DNA of 64,000 bases from Ligilactobacillus ruminis DSM 20403 = NBRC 102161 (GCF_900113455.1 NZ_FOPI01000004.1:26150-90149); one strand, 5' to 3'; shown: positions 15,061-24,196, numbered from the stretch's first letter. Numbers and translations: made by a program. The notes: generated from the letters alone by a model not told the origin.

Positions 15061-16131
15061 ATGGAAAATGATTTTGAAACGCATCGTCCGCTTGAAGGCA
15101 AAATCAAGAAAGTCACGCTTTATTCGAGAAAGAAGAGAAGCACGATTTTTGAGCAGATTCTGGAATTGAATGATGAAAAGGCAACGATCGAAATCGTCAA
15201 TCACAATCCGCCCGGCATGGGGGACGAGTATCTTTTTCCGAATCCTGCTTTTGACGGGGTCATGGGAGATTTGAAAGACGTTTACGAAACTTTTTTTGAA
15301 AAATCAAGTCGTGACGACTGGAAGCTCGTTTTCGTAAATGAAGCAGGAGAAGAGTTCGAAACGCACGGGGCACTGCAAAAAAGCGGACGACTCTCGTCCA
15401 TCTCTGATATGATTCGCTCCATGTTCAAGCGAGATGATCTGCTGGTGTTTGACGGAAATCCCGACAAAGTCGACAGAATCGAGCTTTTGTTTAACCGGTG
15501 CCTGAATTTTTCAGACGAAGAAATCGTCGATTCAAGCGAAAGAATCGTGATTGAGCGTGCATCCGAGTCAATCGTCGTGCAAAGAAACACGTTTGATCGT
15601 CTAAAGGTGAGAAGCAACGTGCAGCTTGCTGGCATCGTATCTAACTTTTTGGATGATGTTTCAGTGAATGCTTTTTCAAGGGTTGAAGGCAATCCCGCTG
15701 ACGTTTGCGAAAATCCTGCCGGAGAGCAAAATTATCTGATCAGACTTGAAACAAAATTCGGCAGAAAAAAAGAGGTCAAGGGCAGTTTTGACAAGCGCGG
15801 TCTGCCCGTCGATTGGCCGAAGTTTGCTGAAAAATTGAATTATCTGCTTTATTATTACGGAGTCGCCGGCGAAATTCTCAACCCGTTCAACTATGAGAAG
15901 GTGCTGCGCTGCAAGGACGAGCTGATTTTTTGCAACGTCTGTTTTGATGACAGCGGCTCGGCAATCATGTGCCTTGCAGATGAGGATCAATACGAATTCG
16001 GTGATTGCGTTTATGTCGAAGGAATTGATGAAATCGGACAGATCGAGTCCGTCGAATACCATAAAAAAGAAGATGCACCCGTATCCTTGCAGAAAGTCAG
16101 ACATATTCTCGGCAAATGTGATGATTTTTGA
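15061..16131 (+). CDS. Hypothetical protein, 356 residues, with a C-terminal domain duplicated at 9661
   Basis: The start at 15061 follows AGGGGG. No enzyme family is recognised. It is rich in charged residues and has no signal peptide or membrane helix, so it is probably cytoplasmic. The last 75 residues (from DELIFCNVCF through DEDQYEFGDCVYVEG to VRHILGKC) form a small beta-rich module also present in the truncated ORF at 9661-9951. Upstream parts look like two further domains, separated near residue 130. It stands alone, between the TnpB element and the yitV promoter, at the right edge of the decayed region. Confidence 0.7.
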   Translation: MENDFETHRPLEGKIKKVTLYSRKKRSTIFEQILELNDEKATIEIVNHNPPGMGDEYLFPNPAFDGVMGDLKDVYETFFEKSSRDDWKLVFVNEAGEEFETHGALQKSGRLSSISDMIRSMFKRDDLLVFDGNPDKVDRIELLFNRCLNFSDEEIVDSSERIVIERASESIVVQRNTFDRLKVRSNVQLAGIVSNFLDDVSVNAFSRVEGNPADVCENPAGEQNYLIRLETKFGRKKEVKGSFDKRGLPVDWPKFAEKLNYLLYYYGVAGEILNPFNYEKVLRCKDELIFCNVCFDDSGSAIMCLADEDQYEFGDCVYVEGIDEIGQIESVEYHKKEDAPVSLQKVRHILGKCDDF

Positions 16132-16215
16132 GAAAGCATACCTTGTTACTTTAACTAGTGTTTATGAATCATTAAATTTCGATTTCGGTAAAAGGCGAAA
16201 TATGCCATAATAGTG

Positions 16216-16221
16216 TATAAT
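16216..16221 (+). promoter_or_regulatory. -10 box of the yitV-yitW promoter
   Basis: TATAAT lies 32 bases before the yitV start; no strong -35 box stands at the right distance. A GGGGG ribosome binding site follows at 16239. Confidence 0.45.
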
Positions 16222-16252
16222 TAGAATAGATATTTCGGATGGGGGTTTTCTG

Positions 16253-17014
16253 ATGATTGAAGTTGCATGCAAACATGCGGGAGAGTATCCCGTTTTGGAG
16301 CTCAATGACAGCAATTTGCGAGATGAATCGCTGCCGCTCGCGTTCTTTTACCATGGTTGGGAAGGCTGCAAAGAAAAAGTTTTGACGCAAGGCTATGAAA
16401 TAGCCAAACGTGGTTTCAGAGTGGTCATGCCTGATGCTCAATACCACGGAGAGCGCATGATTGGTGGCCCTGCTAAAACGCATTTTCTGGAATTCTGGCA
16501 GATTATTGCTGATTCGGTTGCTGAATTTCCAAAGATTGTCGATTATTATGAGGAAACGACCGGAATCAAAGATGATTTTATCGGTGTCAGCGGCCTTTCA
16601 ATGGGAGGCATCACAACATGCGCATTAATGGCTTCTTACGATTGGATTTCTTCTGCAGTTTGCCTGATGGGATCCCCGTGTCCTGTCGAATTTGCGAAAA
16701 AGCTGATTGCTTCGATGCCGGAGGTCAAAAACGTTCCGCAGCAATACGTTGATTCGCAGCTTCAGGCTTTGCGTGCGATTGATTTGTCGCTTGCGCCTGA
16801 AAAGATTGCCGCACGCCCGTTCCATTTTTGGCACGGAACGGCCGATCAGATAGTACCGTATAAGCCGACAAAGGCTTTTTACGATCGGATCAAGGATGAA
16901 GATTACGCTCAAAAGACGACTTTTACGACGACGGAGAATGCCGTGCACAAGGTCTCATATGAAACGACGGTTGAGATGGCTGAAAAATTTGCTGAATATT
17001 ACGAAAACAGATAA
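16253..17014 (+). CDS. yitV: Alpha/beta hydrolase, YitV-type esterase
   Basis: A 253-residue cytoplasmic serine hydrolase. The oxyanion segment FYHGWEG is near residue 32, the nucleophile elbow GLSMG near 114-118 (S116), the acid region HGTADQIVPY around 197-206, and a histidine in ENAVHKVSY near the end. The same esterase-DUF59 pair occurs in Bacillus (yitV-yitW), and here the next gene is yitW 14 bases on. The natural substrate is unknown. Confidence 0.82.
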   Translation: MIEVACKHAGEYPVLELNDSNLRDESLPLAFFYHGWEGCKEKVLTQGYEIAKRGFRVVMPDAQYHGERMIGGPAKTHFLEFWQIIADSVAEFPKIVDYYEETTGIKDDFIGVSGLSMGGITTCALMASYDWISSAVCLMGSPCPVEFAKKLIASMPEVKNVPQQYVDSQLQALRAIDLSLAPEKIAARPFHFWHGTADQIVPYKPTKAFYDRIKDEDYAQKTTFTTTENAVHKVSYETTVEMAEKFAEYYENR

Positions 17015-17028
17015 GCGAGGTAAATCAA

Positions 17029-17349
17029 ATGTCAGAACGTACGAATGAACAAATCAAGGAAGAAATTTTGGATCGATTGGAAATGGTGACCGACCCGGAG
17101 CTTGGCGTCGACATCGTAAACTTGGGCCTTGTCTATGCGATAGATCTTACTGAAGACGGAATATGCGTCGTTTCCATGACTTTGACTACGATGGGGTGTC
17201 CTTTGACCGATCTTTTAGCCGATCTTGTGACGAATGCTTTAGGAGACGTTGAAGAAATTAAAAAAGTCGATGTCAAGTTCATTTGGGAACCGGCCTGGAC
17301 GACGGACCGCATGACGAGTTATGCCAAAATGGCATTGGGCATCCACTAA
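17029..17349 (+). CDS. yitW: DUF59/MIP18-family protein, YitW/SufT-like iron-sulfur assembly factor
   Basis: A 106-residue protein with the family signature: DPELGVDIVNLGLVY near the N-terminus, TTMGCPLTD in the middle (C60-range cysteine) and WEPAWTTDRMT toward the end. Members help in maturation of iron-sulfur proteins. It follows yitV by 14 bases with GCGAGG as ribosome binding site, so the two form one transcript. Length matches the family. Confidence 0.87.
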   Translation: MSERTNEQIKEEILDRLEMVTDPELGVDIVNLGLVYAIDLTEDGICVVSMTLTTMGCPLTDLLADLVTNALGDVEEIKKVDVKFIWEPAWTTDRMTSYAKMALGIH

Positions 17350-17367
17350 CGGAAGGATTGGCAGATT

Positions 17368-18336
17368 TTGTTTAAAAAGCGCATCTACGTATTTTTCTAT
17401 ATCTTTTTAGTCGCGTTTTTTTCGGTTTATCTGTGTTTTAAGATTCAGGAACGAGACATGATCATTCAGCTTAATAATCATAATCTTTCACCGAACACGT
17501 ATCACGTGACGCTGAAGCAGAACGTGACCTTGTATGATCTTAACCAAAAAATCGAAAAAACTGATTTGTTGAACAACGTTCAGGTTCATTACCAGGATTG
17601 TGAAAACAAGAACGTGACCTATTTTTACGGCAAGGGCAGCTTCACCGCTCCACCGATGCTTTCAGGGCACTTTTTTTCGGACAGCGACTTTGAATCAAAC
17701 GTAGCGACGGTGGTTGTAGGTAAAAATTGGCAAAACAAGCTGTATCGTCCAAAAGACCAGGCTTATTTGAAGTGGAACGATAAATATGTTTCCGTAATCG
17801 GCATTATGGGCGACAACTATAATTCTGAGCTCGATAACCAGGTGTTCATTTCTCTTTCGACTGCTCAGCTTCAAGATGCATATTCGAATAATTATCGCAT
17901 CCTGCTCGACAGCTCGCAAGACTTGAAACCAAGCGAGATCAAGACGGCCCTTGATGCCAATTCAGTCAAGCGTCAGGTCACAAATCACTTTATCGTCTCT
18001 GATGAATCGTGGATTGCTTCGCACTGGGCACAAGCCTTAGGGATTGTTTTGGTCATCGTTTTGATGATCGGCGAAATCGTCTTTTGGATTATTTCTTCCA
18101 AGCGAAACTACGATGAAACGATGTTTTTAAAGTTTGACGTTCCTCGTTTTATTTTTGCCGAATGGAGAGCATTCAGCATCTGCATTGCACTCGGATTGAT
18201 TTTGGGCGGTCTTGCCGGAACGCTCTTCTACAATCTTAATTCTTATGTTTTGGTGCTTTGCTTCCTGGGCGGACTCTTTGTTTGCTCAAGCGGCCTGTTT
18301 TACTGGATGTTGAAGTGCCAGATGAAAAAAGACTAG
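17368..18336 (+). CDS. Membrane protein with MacB/FtsX-like permease architecture
   Basis: 322 residues: one N-terminal membrane helix (about 7-24), an extracellular domain of some 190 residues, then three C-terminal helices (about 218-240, 266-289, 291-311). This is the layout of FtsX/MacB-type ABC permeases, and the extracellular part (SGHFFSDSDFES, AYLKWNDKYVSVIGIMGD) resembles the MacB core domain, but no ATPase gene is adjacent. The start is TTG 17368 after GGAAGGA. Possibly a lone mechanotransmission-type permease or a degenerate one. Family membership is an inference from layout. Confidence 0.55.
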   Translation: MFKKRIYVFFYIFLVAFFSVYLCFKIQERDMIIQLNNHNLSPNTYHVTLKQNVTLYDLNQKIEKTDLLNNVQVHYQDCENKNVTYFYGKGSFTAPPMLSGHFFSDSDFESNVATVVVGKNWQNKLYRPKDQAYLKWNDKYVSVIGIMGDNYNSELDNQVFISLSTAQLQDAYSNNYRILLDSSQDLKPSEIKTALDANSVKRQVTNHFIVSDESWIASHWAQALGIVLVIVLMIGEIVFWIISSKRNYDETMFLKFDVPRFIFAEWRAFSICIALGLILGGLAGTLFYNLNSYVLVLCFLGGLFVCSSGLFYWMLKCQMKKD

Positions 18337-18351
18337 AAGAGGTTGTTGATC

Positions 18352-19728
18352 ATGAATCTACCTGATGAGTTTATTGAAAAATACACGAAACTGCTTGGAG
18401 ATGAGGCCGAATCCTTTTTTGAAAGTTTTGACACCGAACCTCAAAAGGGCTTTCGATTGAATCCGCTGAAATCAAATTATCAAAACGTTGCTTTGAATCT
18501 GGAACACCCGGTTGATTATTCTGCAGTCGGGTATGTCGGCTCCGTCAGCGGCAACTCGCTTGAGCATCAAACCGGATATGTCTACAGTCAGGATTTGAGC
18601 GCAATGTACGTCGGTGAAGTCTGCGGTCCAAGGCCGGGCGAAAAAATTCTTGACCTGTGTGCGGCGCCGGGCGGAAAATCCAGTCACCTGGCATCTTTGA
18701 TGAACAATGAAGGCTTGTTGGTTTCAAACGAAATCAACAGGAAACGTGCGCTGATTTTAGCTGAAAACATGGAGCGAATCGGGGCAAGAAACGTTATCGT
18801 CACCAACGAAGATCCGACCGGACTTTTAAAAACGTTCGAGCAGTTTTTCGATAAAATCGTTGTCGATGCGCCATGCTCGGGCGAAGGGATGTTCAGAAAG
18901 GACCATGCTGCGACCAAATACTGGCATAAGGACTATCCAAATGAATGCGCCGCAAGGCAAAAGCTGATTTTGGCCGATGCCATGAAGATGCTGAAACAAG
19001 GCGGTACGCTTGTTTACTCGACTTGTACGTTTGCACCGGAAGAAGATGAGCAGATAATAACGTGGCTTTTGAACGAATACCCGTATCTGGAACTCGTTCC
19101 GATTAAAAAGTACTCCGGAATGGATGAGGGACGCCCTGCATTTTCTGACGGAAATGAGGAGCTCAGAGGCTGCGTAAGGCTGATGATGCACCATTTTAAG
19201 GGCGAAGGGCATTTTATTGCCAAGCTGAAGGATATGCGTCCTGTGGGTGAAAACGTTTCTAAAAAGAAGAAGGGCAAGAAAAAACACGGCAAAAAGGCTG
19301 CCATGAGTTCGGAACAAGTCGAGCTTTGGCAAAACTTTGCCAAAGAATTCGAACTGGAAGGATTTTCGCTAAGCAATCTGAAGGTCTTGGGCGATCATCT
19401 GTATCTTTATCAAGAATCTTGGCCCGACATTTCGCGTTTGAAATTCATTCGTCCGGGATTTTTGCTCGGAACGTTCAAGAAAAAGCGCTTTGAGCCTTCT
19501 TATGGACTTGCGCTTGCGCTTGATCCAACGAAATGTCAGCGAAAACTTGCCGTTGAAAAAGAAGACTGGCAAAAATACGTTGCCGGAAACGTCATTTCGT
19601 TAAAAGAACGACCTGCGCAAGGAAACGGCTGGTATTTGCTTGAATGCGAAGACAAGGCCTTTGCATTCGGAAAAGTCGTTGATTTGACGGTCAAGAATTT
19701 CTTTCCGAAAGGACTTCGAATATTTTGA
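18352..19728 (+). CDS. rsmF: RsmF-type 16S rRNA m5C methyltransferase (NOL1/NOP2/Sun family)
   Basis: A 458-residue AdoMet-dependent rRNA cytosine-C5 methyltransferase. Motif I is DLCAAPGGKSSHL, motif IV VDAPCSGEGMFRKD and motif VI YSTCTFAPEEDEQ; both cysteines of the double-cysteine mechanism are present. A C-terminal RNA-binding part, including a Lys-rich linker (KKKKGKKKHGKK), follows, as in RsmF. ATG 18352 sits nine bases after AGAAGAGG. A terminator follows. Confidence 0.9.
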   Translation: MNLPDEFIEKYTKLLGDEAESFFESFDTEPQKGFRLNPLKSNYQNVALNLEHPVDYSAVGYVGSVSGNSLEHQTGYVYSQDLSAMYVGEVCGPRPGEKILDLCAAPGGKSSHLASLMNNEGLLVSNEINRKRALILAENMERIGARNVIVTNEDPTGLLKTFEQFFDKIVVDAPCSGEGMFRKDHAATKYWHKDYPNECAARQKLILADAMKMLKQGGTLVYSTCTFAPEEDEQIITWLLNEYPYLELVPIKKYSGMDEGRPAFSDGNEELRGCVRLMMHHFKGEGHFIAKLKDMRPVGENVSKKKKGKKKHGKKAAMSSEQVELWQNFAKEFELEGFSLSNLKVLGDHLYLYQESWPDISRLKFIRPGFLLGTFKKKRFEPSYGLALALDPTKCQRKLAVEKEDWQKYVAGNVISLKERPAQGNGWYLLECEDKAFAFGKVVDLTVKNFFPKGLRIF

Positions 19729-19740
19729 TTCATGACCTCG

Positions 19741-19775
19741 AAAACTTCACTTCAGAAATGGAGTGGAGTTTTTTT
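19741..19775 (+). terminator. Terminator of rsmF
   Basis: AAACTTCACT pairs with AGTGGAGTTT (one G-U pair) followed by T-run, 13 bases after the rsmF stop. Confidence 0.7.
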
Positions 19776-20043
19776 GTTCCCGTCGGTTTCTCCTGTGTTT
19801 TTTCAAATTATAGCATTGCGAAGATATTTTGTGAATACAAAAAATGGTGTTGAAAAATCATCATCAACACCATTTAGTATAGACCCCAAAACGGCCTGAC
19901 CGCAGAACAGTTCCGCAATCAAGCCGTATCTTGTTAGTTAAAATTTTATATTTGAACTGTATACTTGACAGGACATAGTATAGTCTTAAGACGACCGTCC
20001 TTGTTCGGCATTTTATTTAATTCAAATTAGAAACGGGATTTTT
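19776..20043. other. Intergenic stretch between convergent rsmF and fni
   Basis: No gene seen. It holds a minus-strand terminator at 19836-19875. The rest, including a stray TTGACA at 19965 without a fitting -10 box, shows nothing I can assign. Confidence 0.5.
19836..19875 (-). terminator. Terminator of the mevalonate operon
   Basis: A perfect 12-base inverted repeat (19842-19853 with 19864-19875). On the minus strand it is followed by a T-run, so it acts leftward for the operon ending at fni. Confidence 0.75.
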
Positions 20044-21078
20044 TTACAGCTGATCCACCGTGTTTTTCAATTCAAGATCCAAAATTCTTTGGACGTCTTT
20101 CAGTTCGGAAATTTTGCGGCATCCGAGCAGCGCCATCAAAGCTCTGATACCTGTTTTGAGATCTTCGATTTTTGCAGCCAGTCCGTCCTCGCCGTCTTTT
20201 AGCAAAACGTGAAGGAACATGCCGGAGATGCCGACGTTTTCTGCTCCCAGGACCAGGCACTTGACGATGTCTTGAGCATCGCGGATGCCGCCTGAGGCCG
20301 TCAACTTAAGTCTGCCAAGCTCACTGCGATGTTTTTGAGCACCCAAAAGCGATTCGGCAGTCGTCAGGCCGAGTTCTTGCATGAAAGCGAGCGTTTCCTT
20401 GTTTTTGCGACGCTCATTTTCAATTGCGGCAAAGTTTGTTCCGCCCGCACCGGCCAGGTCGACGTAAGAAACGCCGTTTTCGGCCAGGAGTTTCAGCGTT
20501 TGCGGCGTCATGCCCGTTCCGACTTCTTTGACGAGCATGGGAACATGCAGTTTTTCGTTTAAGCGTTTGAGATTTTCAAGCCAATAAAATTCAGTATCAC
20601 CTTCAGGCATTACGAGTTCCTGAGCCGCATTCAGATGAATCTCAATGATATCGGCATCAATCATGCTGCAAGCCCGCTCTGCATTTTCAAAAGGGTGGTT
20701 TGCGCCAAGATTGGCCAGCATGATTCCGTTCGGATTCAACCGGCGAAGCTTTTCAAAACCTTTGGCATAAGCCGCGTTTTTGACGGCAACGCTCTGAGAT
20801 CCGACGGCCATGGCAACCCCGGTCTTGTTTGCAACCCTTGCCAGACTTTCGTTCAGCGAATCTGTCGTTTGGCTTCCGCCTGTAATGGCATTGATGAAAA
20901 AGGGAGCTTCAAGCTTTTTTCCGGCCAAAGTCGTCGAAAGACTGATCTCATCCAATGATATTTCCGGCAGATTGGCCGGAATGAGGCGAATGTGTTCCAA
21001 CCCGTTTGTGCTTTTTTGGCGGTAAAGCTTTTCTGCAATCATGACGTGCTCGTCTTTTCTGTGCGAATGAAGATTCAT
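20044..21078 (-). CDS. fni: Type 2 isopentenyl-diphosphate delta-isomerase
   Basis: A 344-residue FMN- and NADPH-dependent enzyme that interconverts isopentenyl and dimethylallyl diphosphate, the last step of the mevalonate route to undecaprenyl and other isoprenoids. The N-terminus HRKDEHV, the INAITGGS segment, and the C-terminal LTASGGIRDAQD and LGAENVGISG phosphate-binding loops are typical. An ATG exists at 21096, but the AAGGAGG site (21084-21090) fits ATG 21078. Last gene of the operon; the usual type in lactobacilli. Confidence 0.93.
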   Translation of the reverse strand: MNLHSHRKDEHVMIAEKLYRQKSTNGLEHIRLIPANLPEISLDEISLSTTLAGKKLEAPFFINAITGGSQTTDSLNESLARVANKTGVAMAVGSQSVAVKNAAYAKGFEKLRRLNPNGIMLANLGANHPFENAERACSMIDADIIEIHLNAAQELVMPEGDTEFYWLENLKRLNEKLHVPMLVKEVGTGMTPQTLKLLAENGVSYVDLAGAGGTNFAAIENERRKNKETLAFMQELGLTTAESLLGAQKHRSELGRLKLTASGGIRDAQDIVKCLVLGAENVGISGMFLHVLLKDGEDGLAAKIEDLKTGIRALMALLGCRKISELKDVQRILDLELKNTVDQL

Positions 21079-21097
21079 TTTGGCCTCCTTGGACATA

Positions 21098-22168
21098 TCA
21101 GTCGTTGTAATGGATGCTCAAATCAAGCGGGATGATGTCGTGTTTCGTCCATTCATCGAGCAGGGAAGTCGTGTCGATCGAAGAATCAATCAAAACGATG
21201 CCGCAATCGCCGCCGCCAGCACCGGACGTTTTAGCGGCACCGCCGAAACGCTCAGCGCTTTCGATCAAATACTTCAATGTCGGCGTTTCAATTTCGACGC
21301 CGGTAATTTCATGCAGATTTTCCAAAAGTTTGCGGTTTTTGCGCAGACATTGCTGAATGCCTGGCAAATCGTGTTTTTGAAATGATGCTTCCATTTGTTC
21401 AACGCATTTGCTGCTTTCATGCACGAATTCCAGGTATTTTTTGCGGCGTTCTTCTTTTGAAAGTTCGACTTTATCGACCAGATTCGAGGTTGAAGCAGGC
21501 GATCCCGTCCAGCCGATGAGTAGGTTCAGTTTGTCAAATACAGGGAGGGACATGATTTTGAGACCTGGCCAGGTTTTAGCGAGCAGTTCGCTCAAAGAAT
21601 AGTTGTGACGGGCCGCTTTGAGCCACTGACGGTCAAACGAATGATATTCGAGCCAGCCGCCGAAAACGCTGGTGGCGATGTCTCCCAAGGATCCGTTCCC
21701 CTGGACTTCGAAGTGAGCAATGGCAGCAAGTTTGAAAAGCTGATCCAAGGTCACGTTCAGACCGTAGTATTGACAAAGAGCTTTAACGGTTGCAACGGTG
21801 ACTGCCGCAGATGATCCGAGACCGTATTTTTTGCCGCTCTGACTGTCAAGTTCGCTGTCGATTTTCAAATCGTAGCAGCGCATTTTTTTGCCGAGTTCCT
21901 GTGCATACTGTTCAGTGATTCTGATGCCTGACAGGATATATTCAAAAGGATTGTCGCGATTGTCGATCACCATGTGTTCGCCGCGTCTTTTCCAAACGAC
22001 GGTCGAATTTTCGTATTGTTTTGAAATGATCGTGCCAAAATCCTTGCTGTCTTCGATTGAAACGTAGACGTATTTGTTGAGCCCGACCAAAATTGCGGGG
22101 CATCCGGTTTCAACGACCGCATATTCGCCTGCAATATAAAGTTTTCCAGGTGCTTTGACCTTAATCAA
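21098..22168 (-). CDS. pmk: Phosphomevalonate kinase
   Basis: A GHMP kinase of about 356 residues converting 5-phosphomevalonate to the diphosphate. KAPGKLYIAGEYAVVE at the N-terminus and the GHMP ATP loop GLGSSAAVTVATVKAL near residue 110 are clear; SGAGGGDCGI near the C-terminus is GHMP motif 3. TTG 22168 is ten bases from GAAAGGA; TTG 22177, three codons earlier, is only one base from it. The gene is third in the operon, 69 bases after mvaD. Confidence 0.92.
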   Translation of the reverse strand: MIKVKAPGKLYIAGEYAVVETGCPAILVGLNKYVYVSIEDSKDFGTIISKQYENSTVVWKRRGEHMVIDNRDNPFEYILSGIRITEQYAQELGKKMRCYDLKIDSELDSQSGKKYGLGSSAAVTVATVKALCQYYGLNVTLDQLFKLAAIAHFEVQGNGSLGDIATSVFGGWLEYHSFDRQWLKAARHNYSLSELLAKTWPGLKIMSLPVFDKLNLLIGWTGSPASTSNLVDKVELSKEERRKKYLEFVHESSKCVEQMEASFQKHDLPGIQQCLRKNRKLLENLHEITGVEIETPTLKYLIESAERFGGAAKTSGAGGGDCGIVLIDSSIDTTSLLDEWTKHDIIPLDLSIHYND

Positions 22169-22237
22169 TTTTTTCAAATCCTTTCAATGATTAATGATTA
22201 AAAAGTCCCCCTTGATTCAGCGGGAACCATCGAGAAA

Positions 22238-23197
22238 TCAGATAAGTCTTGCGCCGGGTCCGGGGTTTGCGACCAAAAGATTTTCTTTTGCGAATAATTT
22301 TGATAATTCGTCAATGATGAAAGCAACGTTTTGCTTTTCGCAGATGACTTTGACGTTTGGACCCGCATCCATCGTGTAATAGCAGGGAATGTTCTGACTT
22401 CGTAATTCTTCGATTTTTTGCATCGCAAGGATGCTTTCCGGCATAAAATATGAAAAATGCGGTTTGGCGCTCATGTTCAAAGCGTGCATCTTCATGGCGC
22501 TTGCTTCGGAAACTTCGCCGAGCAAGCTGAAATCTCTGTTTTTGATGGCCTGTTTGACCAGTTTGAGATCTTCTTCGGCCGTTTTGACCCATTCGTGGTA
22601 GTAGGGGGAAGTCTTGACGACTTGCTGCATTCCGTGTCTGGAACTGATCTTTTTTTCATGACCGTTGATGACGATGGCAATCATGCAGATTTCCCAGTCC
22701 GTTTCTTCTTCAATCGGCTCGGCAAAAGACGTCAGGTCGTCTGTGCCTTTGTGCCATTCGACGAACCCCCCAAAGATCGAGCGCGTGGCAGACCCTGATC
22801 CGCGTCTTGCGAGTCTTGAAAGGTCTTTTCTTGTCAAATTCAGTCCGGCGGCGCTGGTGGCGGAAAGCGCAAGGGCAGCATAGGCCGATGCGGAAGAGGC
22901 CAGTCCGGCAGCGGTCGGTACGTGATTGATCGAATCGATTCTTGCAAAAGTTTCTTTTTTTGCCAAGTTTCTGACCAGATTCATGAATTTGGCTACTTTG
23001 GGGTCGTGCTTTTGTTTGCCGTCAAGACAAAAAATGTCTTCCGTCAAGGCAGGATCAAATTCGACCGTCGTATCCGTATAAAAGTGATCCAGCGTTAGCG
23101 AAACGGACCCATTCATAGGGATGATCAGTTCTTCATCTGCTTTGCCCCAGTATTTGACAAGCGCAATGTTCGTGTGAGCTCTTGCTGTTTTTTTCAT
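22238..23197 (-). CDS. mvaD: Diphosphomevalonate decarboxylase
   Basis: A 319-residue GHMP-family enzyme making isopentenyl diphosphate from mevalonate diphosphate with ATP and loss of CO2. ALVKYWGKAD near the N-terminus, TAAGLASSASAYAALALS (ATP loop) and SGSATRSIFGGFVEW are diagnostic, and the catalytic aspartate lies in YTMDAGPN near residue 283. The start overlaps the mvk stop (ATGA), so the two are translationally coupled. Length is normal. Confidence 0.94.
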   Translation of the reverse strand: MKKTARAHTNIALVKYWGKADEELIIPMNGSVSLTLDHFYTDTTVEFDPALTEDIFCLDGKQKHDPKVAKFMNLVRNLAKKETFARIDSINHVPTAAGLASSASAYAALALSATSAAGLNLTRKDLSRLARRGSGSATRSIFGGFVEWHKGTDDLTSFAEPIEEETDWEICMIAIVINGHEKKISSRHGMQQVVKTSPYYHEWVKTAEEDLKLVKQAIKNRDFSLLGEVSEASAMKMHALNMSAKPHFSYFMPESILAMQKIEELRSQNIPCYYTMDAGPNVKVICEKQNVAFIIDELSKLFAKENLLVANPGPGARLI

Positions 23198-24153
23198 AAA
23201 ACGTTTTTCTCCTCCTTGTCAGCGAGCGGTTCGATCCATGTTTGTCTTACCCCGGTCAAACTAAGTTTTTGAGCCAATTCGTTTGCTTGCGCTGCATTTT
23301 TCGTCAGACAGATGAAGCATCCGCCGCGTCCGCCTCCGGTCAGCTTGGCACCAAGCGCGCCGTTGTCTTTGGCGACGGAAATATACTCGTCAAGTTCGTC
23401 GCAGCTTACGCCAAGCGTCTTGAGCACGCTTTGTGCGGCATCAAACGTCTGACCCAAGCCGAGCAGATCGTTTTTTGCCAACTGTTTTTTGGCGGCAAGA
23501 GTCAGCTCTTGCAGCTTGTCAAACAGGGCATTTGTTTCTTTTGCAGCGCTTCCGAGCCGCTTTTTAACGGCAGCGATTGCTTCAGAAGTCTGTCCCTTGA
23601 TGCCGGTATCGCAGATTAAAAGGCAGCCGTCCAAGTTGATCGGGATGCGCTTGATTTTGCCGGCCATCATCCAAATCGGCGTGTTTGACGCGCAGGTTGC
23701 GGCATCAAGCCCGCTCGGGTTGGTGTGCGTGGCAACTTCTTCGATATTTGCCGCCGCAAGCAGTTCTTTTTCGCTGAAATGCAGAGAAAAGAAACTGAAC
23801 AACGCACGTGCCAAAGCAACGGCGACGCATGCCGAAGATCCCATTCCTCGTGCGATTGGCACCATGCTTTTAAGAGTTGCTTCAAGTCCTTTTTGGTAAT
23901 TTTGTTTTCTGACAGCATCCAGAATCAATTTTTTGATTCCCGTCATATCGGACGGAGCATCAGCCAACAAACCGTCGAAACGTTCGCTGTGAATGATGAT
24001 CTGCCCGTCTTCTCGAGATTTTATCGTGGATGTTGCCTTAATTGTTTTGAGCGGAATCGCAATTGCTGGTCTTCCATAGACTACGGAATGTTCACCGATT
24101 AAGATGACTTTCGCGTGGCTTTCACCGAAGCCGAAACGTGATTCTTCTTCCAA
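23194..24153 (-). CDS. mvk: Mevalonate kinase
   Basis: A 319-residue GHMP kinase phosphorylating mevalonate. SHAKVILIGEHSVVYGRPAI at the N-terminus, the PIARGMGSSACVAVALARA loop near residue 100, NPSGLDAATC and the C-terminal LTGGGRGGCFI motif are all present. Start is TTG 24153 with GGAAAGGAAG upstream. First gene of the mvk-mvaD-pmk-fni operon; hydroxymethylglutaryl-CoA synthase and reductase genes are not in the window. Confidence 0.94.
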   Translation of the reverse strand: MEEESRFGFGESHAKVILIGEHSVVYGRPAIAIPLKTIKATSTIKSREDGQIIIHSERFDGLLADAPSDMTGIKKLILDAVRKQNYQKGLEATLKSMVPIARGMGSSACVAVALARALFSFFSLHFSEKELLAAANIEEVATHTNPSGLDAATCASNTPIWMMAGKIKRIPINLDGCLLICDTGIKGQTSEAIAAVKKRLGSAAKETNALFDKLQELTLAAKKQLAKNDLLGLGQTFDAAQSVLKTLGVSCDELDEYISVAKDNGALGAKLTGGGRGGCFICLTKNAAQANELAQKLSLTGVRQTWIEPLADKEEKNVL

Positions 24154-24196
24154 ATATATTGCTTCCTTTCCGTTCCGTGTTTTTGCAATCAGACTA

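Noticed and set aside
15282-16104. Two long minus-strand ORFs
   Set aside because: Antisense shadows of the 15061-16131 gene; low-complexity composition and no start signals.
19965-19987. Promoter from TTGACA at 19965
   Set aside because: No -10 box at 16-18 bases and no gene downstream on the plus strand.
20329-23899. Plus-strand ORFs across the mevalonate operon
   Set aside because: All lie opposite mvk, mvaD, pmk and fni, whose motifs are clear on the minus strand.
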